64,000 nucleotides of DNA. Origin: Paludibacter sp. GTDB taxonomy: Bacteria; Bacteroidota; Bacteroidia; Bacteroidales; Paludibacteraceae. Of this stretch, positions 44,595 to 51,995 are shown in pieces. Every line of letters starts with the position of its first letter. The first letter of the stretch is position 1. The position numbers and the translations under genes are program-made. The stretch covers positions 146,764-210,763 of the forward strand of contig JANJVQ010000018.1 in the NCBI GenBank assembly GCA_024710005.1, written 5' to 3'. The notes under the pieces are model-generated. The model made no database searches. It saw only the letters and a list, made by a program, of their open reading frames with translations, and was not told the DNA's origin.

Positions 44595-45875
44595 ATGAAA
44601 AGAAACATGATTTTTCTGGTTTCTCTGCTTTTGATAAGTGGGGTATCATTTGCACAAATCCGCTCGTACAGTAAGGCTGGATTGAATGAGTTTGAAAGCC
44701 CCAAGGCTGAAACCGAATCATTCGAAAAAGTCAATCTGAAAATCGGAGGTAATTTCAATCAATCGTTCCAGGCTCTTAGTCATAGTAACACAGCCGACAT
44801 TCAGCAAAATCCAAATGCAAAACTTGTAAACATTGTACCGGGATTTAACACAGCGGTAGCAAACCTGTATTTCGACGTGAATCTGGCTGAAGGGGTTTAT
44901 ATGAACATGGCTTTGTATCTTTCATCGCGCCACCACAACGAAACGTGGGTAAAAGGAGGATACATTCGTTTCGATAAACTGCCATTCCTGAAGATAGATT
45001 TGTTAGACGAAATCATGCGCTACACAACAATCAAGGTCGGCCACATGGAAATAAATTATGGTGATGCACATTTCCGCAGATCAGACAACGGGAACGCCAT
45101 GTACAATCCTTTTGTTGAAAATTACATCATGGATGCATTTACAACAGAGATTGGTGCTGAAATTGATGTCACACACAATGGATTTTTGGGTGTACTTGCG
45201 GCAACCAACGGTATGATTAACGGACGTGTACTTGGATATGACCCTGTACCGGGAGCCTCCGACGGGAAATCCAAACCTGCACTCATCGGGAAACTTGGTT
45301 ATGACAAACAACTGAACAGCGACTTACGGGTTCGTCTGACTGGTTCTGTTTACCATACAGCAGGTTCAAATGCCAACACCTTGTACGGAGGCGACAGAGC
45401 CGGTTCGCATTATTATGGTGTGATGGATAACGCGCTGACAACATCCACTTTTACATCCGGACGTCTGAATCCGGGCTTTGGAGATAAAGTCACCTCAATG
45501 ATGGGTAACCTGTTTGTGAAATATGGCGGGCTGGAATCATTTACCACTATTGAATCGGCTAATGGACGCGGAAGAACTGAAACAACCGGCGAACGGGCTG
45601 CAAGTCAAATTGCAACTGATTTGGTATATCGATTTGGGGAAAATGAAGACTTCTGGGTCGGAGCCAGGTATAATGTTGCCAATGCCCGCCTGAACGGATA
45701 TACTGAAGATGTTACGGTTGACAGATTAGCTGTAAGTGCCGGTTGGTTTGTCACCAAAAACATCATGGCAAAATTAGAGTATGTCACTCAAAACTACGAT
45801 GGATTTATTGATACTGACATCCGCAATGGAGGAAAATTCAGCGGACTCGCTTTACAGGCTGTTGTAGGATTCTAA
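44595..45875 (+). CDS. Outer membrane beta-barrel protein, porin-like, unknown function
   Basis: A 426-residue protein with a signal peptide (MKRNMIFLVSLLLISGVSFAQ) and a long set of alternating hydrophobic strands (NLYFDVNLAEGVYMNMALYL, GGYIRFDKLPFLKIDLLD, DFWVGARYNVANARL) ending in aromatic FSGLALQAVVGF with a terminal Phe, the usual signal for barrel insertion. A 16- to 18-strand barrel is plausible. I do not recognise the substrate. It is probably the last gene of the YceI operon; a strong terminator follows at 45897. Confidence 0.78.
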   Translation: MKRNMIFLVSLLLISGVSFAQIRSYSKAGLNEFESPKAETESFEKVNLKIGGNFNQSFQALSHSNTADIQQNPNAKLVNIVPGFNTAVANLYFDVNLAEGVYMNMALYLSSRHHNETWVKGGYIRFDKLPFLKIDLLDEIMRYTTIKVGHMEINYGDAHFRRSDNGNAMYNPFVENYIMDAFTTEIGAEIDVTHNGFLGVLAATNGMINGRVLGYDPVPGASDGKSKPALIGKLGYDKQLNSDLRVRLTGSVYHTAGSNANTLYGGDRAGSHYYGVMDNALTTSTFTSGRLNPGFGDKVTSMMGNLFVKYGGLESFTTIESANGRGRTETTGERAASQIATDLVYRFGENEDFWVGARYNVANARLNGYTEDVTVDRLAVSAGWFVTKNIMAKLEYVTQNYDGFIDTDIRNGGKFSGLALQAVVGF

Positions 45876-45896
45876 AAGAAGATACACTGTACATGA

Positions 45897-45933
45897 CAAA
45901 AAGCCCGCTACCAATTTGATAGCGGGCTTTTTA
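45897..45933. terminator. Bidirectional terminator between the barrel gene and rpsT
   Basis: AGCCCGCTA (45902-45910) pairs with TAGCGGGCT (45920-45928) around a 9-nt loop, with an A run upstream and a T run downstream. Confidence 0.88.
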
Positions 45934-45950
45934 TATTTATTATGAAACAT

Positions 45951-46205
45951 TTATGCCAACTTATTGATATAAATCGTCAACTTTGACTTCAGGTTTGACG
46001 CTTTATTTTTGTGGATGATGTTGCGTTTGGCCAGTTTATCCAACATAGCACTCACTTTAGGCAACATTTCGGCAGCAACCGATTTCTCAGTAGTAGCACG
46101 CAATTTACGCACAGCATTACGAGCAGTCTTTGCATAATAACGATTATGCAATTTGCGTTTTTGTATCTGACGTATTCTTTTGATTGATGATTGATGATTT
46201 GCCAT
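45951..46205 (-). CDS. rpsT: 30S ribosomal protein S20
   Basis: An 84-residue basic all-helical protein that binds 16S rRNA. It starts with [20 protein letters not shown], contains [20 protein letters not shown] and ends with the helix [20 protein letters not shown], the standard S20 plan. A tRNA-Glu gene lies just upstream on the same strand, 30 bp away, and may be co-transcribed. Confidence 0.96.
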   Translation of the reverse strand: MANHQSSIKRIRQIQKRKLHNRYYAKTARNAVRKLRATTEKSVAAEMLPKVSAMLDKLAKRNIIHKNKASNLKSKLTIYINKLA

Positions 46206-46235
46206 CTCAACTAACTTTTAAATTCATTAACATTG

Positions 46236-46307
46236 TAGCCCATAGGGGAATCGAACCCCTCTTTCCAGAATGAAAATCTGGCGTCCTAACCGATAGACGA
46301 ATGGGCC
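46236..46307 (-). tRNA. tRNA-Glu (anticodon TTC)
   Basis: A 72-nt cloverleaf on the minus strand: acceptor GGCCCAT/ATGGGCT (G-T at the first pair), anticodon stem CCAGA/TCTGG with loop TTTTCAT (TTC, reading GAA), T arm GAGGGGTTCGATTCCCCT, discriminator A. No CCA is encoded. Confidence 0.94.
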
Positions 46308-46348
46308 TTGAACTTTTTAAACTACAATTGACCTCTCAATTGCGGGTG

Positions 46349-46379
46349 CAAATATACGTCAGTTTTTTGATTCTACAAA
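46349..46379 (-). promoter_or_regulatory. Promoter of tRNA-Glu (and rpsT)
   Basis: On the minus strand, TTTG (46379-46376), exactly 19 bp, then TATATTTG (46356-46349), 41 bp before the tRNA. It fits the consensus exactly. Confidence 0.75.
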
Positions 46380-46517
46380 ACCTTTTGAAAAATATTTTCG
46401 AATATTTCCTAAGTCGCTGTTTTTCACAACACACCTGTTTTATCGACTAATCGTGTATCCCAAAAACGACATATTTACCATAATTATCTTATTTTTGCAT
46501 GAAAATCTCATTCACGC

Positions 46518-47240
46518 ATGCTCACGAAAACACCCGGTTTGGTACTGCGAACGCTAAAATACTCAGACAAGTCAACTATAGTCACGGTTTATACCCGGGA
46601 TTACGGACGGGTTTCCTATATCGTATACGGACTAAACGGTAAAAAGTCAGGGGTCAGGGCTGCCTGTTTTCTACCGCTTTCCTTAATTGAAGTCACAGCT
46701 TCCTATCATCCAGGAAAAGAATTCCAACAACTCAGGGAGGTCAGGGTACTAAACAGTTTGACCAATATTTACAGCCATCCGCTTAAAAATGCACTTACAC
46801 ATTTTACAGCAGAATTGTTATATAAAACACTTAAACAACCCGAGCCTGAAGTACACCTCTATGATTTTCTCGAGCAGTCAGTCCTTTCGCTTGAGCAAAC
46901 TGATGCAGAGATTGCTAATTTTCATCTGGTTTTCATGATGAAACTTTCAGGCTATCTCGGATTTGAACCGAATCCGGAAGAAAAAAACGCCAGGTATTTT
47001 GATCTGCTAAACGGGATATTCCTCACAAACAAACCCTTGCACAGTCATTTTTTGTCGGCCGAAATGTCGACTATCTTTAACTCGCTACTACAGCTCTCCT
47101 TTGAATCCGGAAACACATTAGTCTTATCGCGCGAAAAAAGGAATGAACTGCTGAATGGATTGATTGAGTATTACAAACTGCATGTTCCCGAATTTCATGG
47201 GCTTAATTCAGTTTCGGTACTGCATGAAATGTTCAATTGA
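46518..47240 (+). CDS. recO: DNA repair protein RecO
   Basis: Recombination mediator that loads RecA with RecR. The 240-residue protein has the N-terminal OB fold (TPGLVLRTLKYSDKSTIVTV, YTRDYGRVSYIVYG) and a helical C-terminal part (YDFLEQSVLSLEQTD). The zinc-binding cysteines found in many RecO proteins are absent, as in other members of this phylum that I know. A TATTTTTG box at 46490-46497 could be its -7 element. The last 8 bp overlap the facing carboxypeptidase gene. Confidence 0.9.
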   Translation: MLTKTPGLVLRTLKYSDKSTIVTVYTRDYGRVSYIVYGLNGKKSGVRAACFLPLSLIEVTASYHPGKEFQQLREVRVLNSLTNIYSHPLKNALTHFTAELLYKTLKQPEPEVHLYDFLEQSVLSLEQTDAEIANFHLVFMMKLSGYLGFEPNPEEKNARYFDLLNGIFLTNKPLHSHFLSAEMSTIFNSLLQLSFESGNTLVLSREKRNELLNGLIEYYKLHVPEFHGLNSVSVLHEMFN

Positions 47241-48120
47241 AATTAATCTCCGTTCCTGATATTGTCACCTGTAATGTAAGCTCTCTTCCCATAATCAATG
47301 GATAATTCTCATCTTCATGTCCGGCAGGAAAGCCAAAACAAACAGGGCATCCTGCAGTTGCGTCAAGTATTATTTCTTTGACAGATTTCTGCATCAGTGG
47401 ATCTTCCGTGCAATTGGTAAAATGCCCCACAATGAGTCCGGATATTTCATTAAAAACACCACCCATTCTTAAATTTTGCATCATACGGTCGATGTGATAG
47501 GGTTCTTCGGCAATTTCCTCGAGAAACAATATAGCTCCTTTATATTCGGGCTCAAACGATGTTCCGCGCAATCCCATCAAAACAGATAAATTTCCTCCTA
47601 CAAGCTTGCCTTTTGCATTTCCAATGCGGTTAAATTTATCTGAAGCAATATGATACTTCGGAAATTCTCCTACAAGTATTTTTCTGAGGTGTTGTAAGGA
47701 GGCCGAATCATCAGGTAATTCAGTCAGATGTTTTGCCATCACAGCGTGAAGCGAAGGGATATTAAGGCGTGATAAAGCAGCATGAATAACCGTGATATCA
47801 CTGAAACCAATCAGCCATTTCGGATGCTGAATCAAGGGTGAGAAATCAATTCTGTCGATGATTGGTGCTAATCCATACCCTCCCCTACTACACAAAACAG
47901 CAGTCAAACTCTCATCTTTGATAGCGTCCTGTAAATCGCTGATACGCTGTTCGTCAGTTCCGGCAAAACGGCCGTAAACTTCCCGGGCAAAGCGACCTTC
48001 GGCAACTTCGAAACCCCAGCTTTTCAACCTGTCGGTTGCACCATCAATCAAATCAGGATTAATGGCCCCGGAAGGAGAAATTATCCGGATTCTGTGTATA
48101 TTTTTATTAATCTCAGACAT
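47233..48120 (-). CDS. LD-carboxypeptidase (peptidase family S66)
   Basis: Trims the terminal D-Ala from peptidoglycan tetrapeptides during recycling. The 295-residue protein has the S66 features: IRIISPSGAINPDLID at the start, nucleophile serine in AVLCSRGGYG, the acid in ILFLEEIAEEPYHIDRM and the histidine in GFPAGHEDENYPL. No signal peptide, so it is cytoplasmic. It follows the ABC-2 permease gene by 19 bp on the same strand, and its 3' end overlaps recO. Confidence 0.9.
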   Translation of the reverse strand: MSEINKNIHRIRIISPSGAINPDLIDGATDRLKSWGFEVAEGRFAREVYGRFAGTDEQRISDLQDAIKDESLTAVLCSRGGYGLAPIIDRIDFSPLIQHPKWLIGFSDITVIHAALSRLNIPSLHAVMAKHLTELPDDSASLQHLRKILVGEFPKYHIASDKFNRIGNAKGKLVGGNLSVLMGLRGTSFEPEYKGAILFLEEIAEEPYHIDRMMQNLRMGGVFNEISGLIVGHFTNCTEDPLMQKSVKEIILDATAGCPVCFGFPAGHEDENYPLIMGRELTLQVTISGTEINFN

Positions 48121-48139
48121 TACAACGTTTTTGAAATCA

Positions 48140-49465
48140 TCAACCTTTATAGAACACCCACTTCATCATTTCCTTCCAGGTAATTTTCTTACCATACATC
48201 AGGATACCGGTTCTGTAGATCTTTCCTGCGACCCAGGTACTCCCGATGAAAGAAAGTATCAAAATACCCAACGATAGTGCCAATTGCCATGCAGGCACGC
48301 CAAAAGGCAAGCGGACCATCATCACTATCGGCGAAGTAAACGGAATCATAGAGCACCAGAAGGCAAGCGGACCATCAGGGTTCTCCGCACTATATATGGC
48401 AGCATAAATGGCAAAAACGATGGGTAGTGTTAATGGTAGCGAGAACTGCTGCGTATCTGTTTCATTATCCACGGCTGATCCAACCGCTGCAAAAAGCGAA
48501 GCATACAACAAATACCCCCCAAGGAAGAACAGCACAAATAAAACACCCGTCTGAACAAAATCAAAATTTTGCAGGGCAATAAGCAATTCAGAAACCACCC
48601 CATCCTGATCATCAAAAGGTAAATTTACGGCTGAAACTCCCATTGTCTGAGCCTGCTGATAAGCTTCAATATCGAGGGTAGTTCCAAAGGCAGTGGTCAG
48701 GGCTGTGACCAGCACCACCGACAGAATGACCCATAGCGCAAACTGTGTAAGTCCAACCATGGCGATACCAATAATTTTCCCCATCATCAACTGAAAAGGC
48801 TTTACAGATGAAATAATGACTTCCACAATGCGACTGGTTTTCTCCTGTACCACGCCCGACATGACCTGTGCTCCATAGACCACAATGAAAATGTAAATTA
48901 CAAAAGCTGAAATCATCCCAATGATGACAGCCAGTTCCGCAGATCCCATTTTCTCTTCCCCATCTTTACCCCATCTTACGGTTTTAACATCAATGCTGAC
49001 TTTCGTTTTCTCAACCAGCTCCTTAAAATCAGGGATATTAAGCTCAGCAAGTTTTCTTTCTTCAATATAGTCCTTTAACAAACCCGAGACATAAGACTTC
49101 AATTCAAGCCCCACCTGTTCTTCTGAAAACAAGGTAGCTGCTTTGGGATTCAACGATAAATCTTGCGGGATAAAAAGCACTGCATCATAAGACTCCTTAT
49201 CCTTTGATGTACGAAAACTTTCAATTGACTGATCAATAAATTCGAACTTAAAACTTTCGTTATCAGCAAATACATTTTGATAAAGTCCCGTCTGATCTAT
49301 GACAACAATCTTCTTCTCTGTATTATCCTTGATTTGTGCCAACAGGAGGGGCACCATAATCATACCGGCAATCAGTACCGGTGTCAGGAAAGTCAATATA
49401 ATAAAGGATGGTTTCATCACCCTTGTTGTATATTCTCTTTTGATAATCAATGCAATCTTGCTCAT
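48140..49465 (-). CDS. ABC-2 type transporter permease (NatB-like)
   Basis: A 441-residue membrane protein: one N-terminal helix (MKPSFIILTFLTPVLIAGMI), a large extracytoplasmic domain (about 45-175), then about five to six C-terminal helices (AVIIGMISAFVIYIFIVVYG, FVLFFLGGYLLYASLFAAVG and others). This layout matches NatB/YhaP-type exporter permeases, some of which extrude sodium. The cargo is uncertain. Its start overlaps the stop of the ATPase gene by 4 bp (ATGA), so the two proteins are translationally coupled. Confidence 0.88.
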   Translation of the reverse strand: MSKIALIIKREYTTRVMKPSFIILTFLTPVLIAGMIMVPLLLAQIKDNTEKKIVVIDQTGLYQNVFADNESFKFEFIDQSIESFRTSKDKESYDAVLFIPQDLSLNPKAATLFSEEQVGLELKSYVSGLLKDYIEERKLAELNIPDFKELVEKTKVSIDVKTVRWGKDGEEKMGSAELAVIIGMISAFVIYIFIVVYGAQVMSGVVQEKTSRIVEVIISSVKPFQLMMGKIIGIAMVGLTQFALWVILSVVLVTALTTAFGTTLDIEAYQQAQTMGVSAVNLPFDDQDGVVSELLIALQNFDFVQTGVLFVLFFLGGYLLYASLFAAVGSAVDNETDTQQFSLPLTLPIVFAIYAAIYSAENPDGPLAFWCSMIPFTSPIVMMVRLPFGVPAWQLALSLGILILSFIGSTWVAGKIYRTGILMYGKKITWKEMMKWVFYKG

Positions 49466-50370
49466 GACTGTTTTGGTTTAGTTGTTACTGTCTCAATAAA
49501 AATATCATTCATGGTCGGCAACACTTCTTCGAATGAAAACAATTCAGACTGAGTCATTAAACTACCCAGCAACACATTGTTTGATTCTCCGGCCCTTGAT
49601 TTAAGCACATATTCGAATCCATGATGCGTTTCCTTCTCACTCTGGACGTCAAAACTTTCGGCATGCAGATTCGTTTTTGTCACTACCCGATAAGTACCGG
49701 TAGCATGCGCAGCCCGGATTTCATCCACATTCCCCTGTAATACAATTTTAGATTTATCAATCAGTGAAATATTATCACATAATTCTTCCACGGATGACAT
49801 ATTGTGCGTAGAAAAAATAATCGTCGCACCTCCGTCTTTTAGTGCCAGGATTTCTCTTTTAAGCAAGTCCGCATTTACCGGATCAAATCCACTGAAAGGT
49901 TCATCAAAAATCAGCAATTTGGGTTTATGCAGGATGGTTGTGATGAATTGCACCTTTTGAGCCATTCCTTTCGAAAGCTCTTCAATTTTTTTATTCCACC
50001 AGGATTGAATCTCAAACTTCTCAAACCAGTATTTCAGCGCCATCAATGCCTCCTGCTTAGTCATACCTTTTAACTGTGCCAGATACAAGGCCTGCTCTCC
50101 CACTTTCATTTTTTTGTACAACCCCCGTTCTTCGGGCAGATAACCTATATGCCGAACGTCCTCAGCAGTAAGTCTTTTCCCGTTCAGGAACACTTCTCCA
50201 CTATCCGGAGCTGTGATGCAATTGATAATACGAATCAACGTGGTCTTCCCTGCTCCGTTAGGGCCCAGCAAACCATACACCGTATTTTCCGGGATATCCA
50301 GACTCACTCCATCCAACGCGCGGTGTCCGGAGAATTGCTTTACTACATTTTTAACTTCTAATAATTTCAT
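49462..50370 (-). CDS. ABC transporter ATP-binding protein (NatA-like)
   Basis: A 302-residue ATPase with Walker A LLGPNGAGKTTLIRII, the Q-loop segment GYLPEERGLYKKM, the signature ELSKGMAQKVQFI, Walker B LLIFDEPFSGFDPV and the switch histidine in FSTHN. The PEERGLY segment and the C-terminal extension match the YhaQ/NatA group. It drives the permease encoded next, with a 4-bp gene overlap. It is separated from radC by 46 bp. Confidence 0.92.
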   Translation of the reverse strand: MKLLEVKNVVKQFSGHRALDGVSLDIPENTVYGLLGPNGAGKTTLIRIINCITAPDSGEVFLNGKRLTAEDVRHIGYLPEERGLYKKMKVGEQALYLAQLKGMTKQEALMALKYWFEKFEIQSWWNKKIEELSKGMAQKVQFITTILHKPKLLIFDEPFSGFDPVNADLLKREILALKDGGATIIFSTHNMSSVEELCDNISLIDKSKIVLQGNVDEIRAAHATGTYRVVTKTNLHAESFDVQSEKETHHGFEYVLKSRAGESNNVLLGSLMTQSELFSFEEVLPTMNDIFIETVTTKPKQS

Positions 50371-50416
50371 ATATTATTTTATCAGTCCCCGGGTTAAAAC
50401 CCGGGGCTATTGATTA

Positions 50417-51118
50417 TCAAATTTTTCCTTCGTCACAAAAACTATAATAACAACCGCCGGCAATAATAAGGTGATCGAGGAAACGTATTCCTATAGCTTC
50501 ACAACCTGCTCTGACACGGTGGGTTACCTTTTCGTCTTCACGGCTGGGAAACTTCTGTCCCGAAGGATGATTATGCGCTACTGCGAGACAGGCAGCCTTT
50601 TTATCTAATGCCAGTTTCAACAACATAGGTATATCCACAACAGTCTGACTACTACCTCCCTGCGTCAGTTTTTTAACTTCAATCACTTTGTTTGCCCCAT
50701 CCAGCAGAGCAACCCAAAACTCTTCGTAATCTAAGTCAATTACACTGGCCTCAAACAAATGAAACAAATCAATACTGGAGCCAATTTTCTTTTTATCTAT
50801 TGTTTCTTTCGTTTTACGTCTTTTACCTAATTCCAATGCCGCGACAATTGTAACGGCTTTAGCCTCACCAATTCCTTTGAATTTACTGCACAGTTCAGAT
50901 ATTGTAAGTCTTGCCAGTTCATTAATATTATAATGACTGGCAGCCATTATCCTTTTGGCCAATTCAACCGCTGATTCATTTTTACTTCCGGAACCTATCA
51001 GAATAGCCAATAATTCGGCATCTGACAACGCCATCGTCCCTTTCTTAAGCATTTTTTCACGCGGACGGTCTTCTTCAGACCACTCGCGGATGGTAAAATG
51101 TTTTTCCTCTTCAAACAT
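50417..51118 (-). CDS. radC: RadC/JAMM-domain protein
   Basis: A 233-residue protein with an N-terminal helix-hairpin-helix region (about 30-100; SELCSKFKGIGEAKAVTIVA) and a C-terminal JAMM metalloprotease-like domain: AVAHNHPSGQKFPSREDEKV carries the H-x-H...D zinc motif. Despite its old name, its function is unclear. I use the ATG at 51118 (MFEEEKHFTIREWSEEDRP), the family N-terminus; the 53 codons ahead of it are hydrophobic, AT-rich non-coding DNA that overlaps the start of udk on the other strand. Confidence 0.9.
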   Translation of the reverse strand: MFEEEKHFTIREWSEEDRPREKMLKKGTMALSDAELLAILIGSGSKNESAVELAKRIMAASHYNINELARLTISELCSKFKGIGEAKAVTIVAALELGKRRKTKETIDKKKIGSSIDLFHLFEASVIDLDYEEFWVALLDGANKVIEVKKLTQGGSSQTVVDIPMLLKLALDKKAACLAVAHNHPSGQKFPSREDEKVTHRVRAGCEAIGIRFLDHLIIAGGCYYSFCDEGKI

Positions 51119-51248
51119 AATAAACAACAAATAGTTTTTCAATTCCGTATGTGGCCGTAAAATTAAATAAAAATGTGCTATATGGATACGCAAAAGATAA
51201 ATAATTATTAGAAAAATCTGTATATTAGCACGCAAAAAATAAAAAATC

Positions 51249-51866
51249 ATGCTCATAATCGGAATAGCCGGTGGCACAGGCTCCGGAAAAACAACAGTAG
51301 TAAAAAAACTTCTCGAACGACTACCTGGGAATGAGGTGGTTATTTTACCTCAAGATTCATATTACCGTGACAGTAGTCACAAACCTTTAGAGGAACGATT
51401 AGAAATAAATTTCGATCATCCGGACTCAATAGAATGGCCTTTACTGGTTAAACATTTAAAAGAACTAAAAGAAGGAAAAAGCATTGAGCAACCCATATAT
51501 TCTTATCTGACCTGTACACGTGCAGACGAAACTATACCCATCAAACCCTGCAAGGTTGTGATTGTTGAAGGAATTCTTATCCTGACCAGCCCAGAAGTCA
51601 GAAAAATGCTGGATTTAAAAGTATTTGTTGATGCTGATGCCGACGACAGGCTGATTCGTGTCATCAACCGTGACATCGTAGAAAGAGGCAGATCGGTCAA
51701 CAAAGTGATGGAAAGATATGAAAAGACCGTCAAACCCATGCACCTTCAATTTATTGAGCCTACGAAACGATTTGCCAACATCATTGTTCCGCAGGGAGGA
51801 AATAATCACGTAGCGATTGATATACTAACGAAATTCATCCTGGATTTTCTGAAAACTAAAATTTAA
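51249..51866 (+). CDS. udk: Uridine kinase
   Basis: Phosphorylates uridine and cytidine in pyrimidine salvage. The 205-residue P-loop protein has GIAGGTGSGKTTVVKKLLER, the substrate-binding QDSYYRDSSHKPLEER and NFDHPDSIEWPLL, the VVIVEGILIL strand, and RVINRDIVERGRSV. It is divergent from radC and is followed by a palindromic repeat and a strong terminator. Confidence 0.95.
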   Translation: MLIIGIAGGTGSGKTTVVKKLLERLPGNEVVILPQDSYYRDSSHKPLEERLEINFDHPDSIEWPLLVKHLKELKEGKSIEQPIYSYLTCTRADETIPIKPCKVVIVEGILILTSPEVRKMLDLKVFVDADADDRLIRVINRDIVERGRSVNKVMERYEKTVKPMHLQFIEPTKRFANIIVPQGGNNHVAIDILTKFILDFLKTKI

Positions 51867-51869
51867 ACC

Positions 51870-51925
51870 GACCAAACCTGTCAGGTACGACCAAACCTGT
51901 CAGGATTTAAAATCCTGACAGGTTT
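51870..51925. repeat. AAACCTGTCAGG palindromic repeat
   Basis: The core 51893-51925 is a near-perfect palindrome (AAACCTGTCAGGATTT and its reverse complement). A further half copy (ACCAAACCTGTCAGG) lies at 51871-51885. It sits between udk and the shared terminator. Confidence 0.75.
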
Positions 51926-51974
51926 AAAAGCAAAAGAGACCGGCGTAGTGATATCGCCGGTCTCTTTTGCTTTT
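51926..51974. terminator. Bidirectional terminator between udk and secDF
   Basis: AAAAGCAAAAGAGACCGGCG (51926-51945) pairs perfectly with its complement at 51955-51974 around a 9-nt loop; T runs result on both strands. Confidence 0.9.
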
Positions 51975-51995
51975 ATAATAATCAATTAAAATCTC

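Noticed and set aside
51119-51277. Hydrophobic 53-codon N-terminal extension of RadC
   Set aside because: Overlaps the udk start, is AT-rich, and the family N-terminus begins at 51118.
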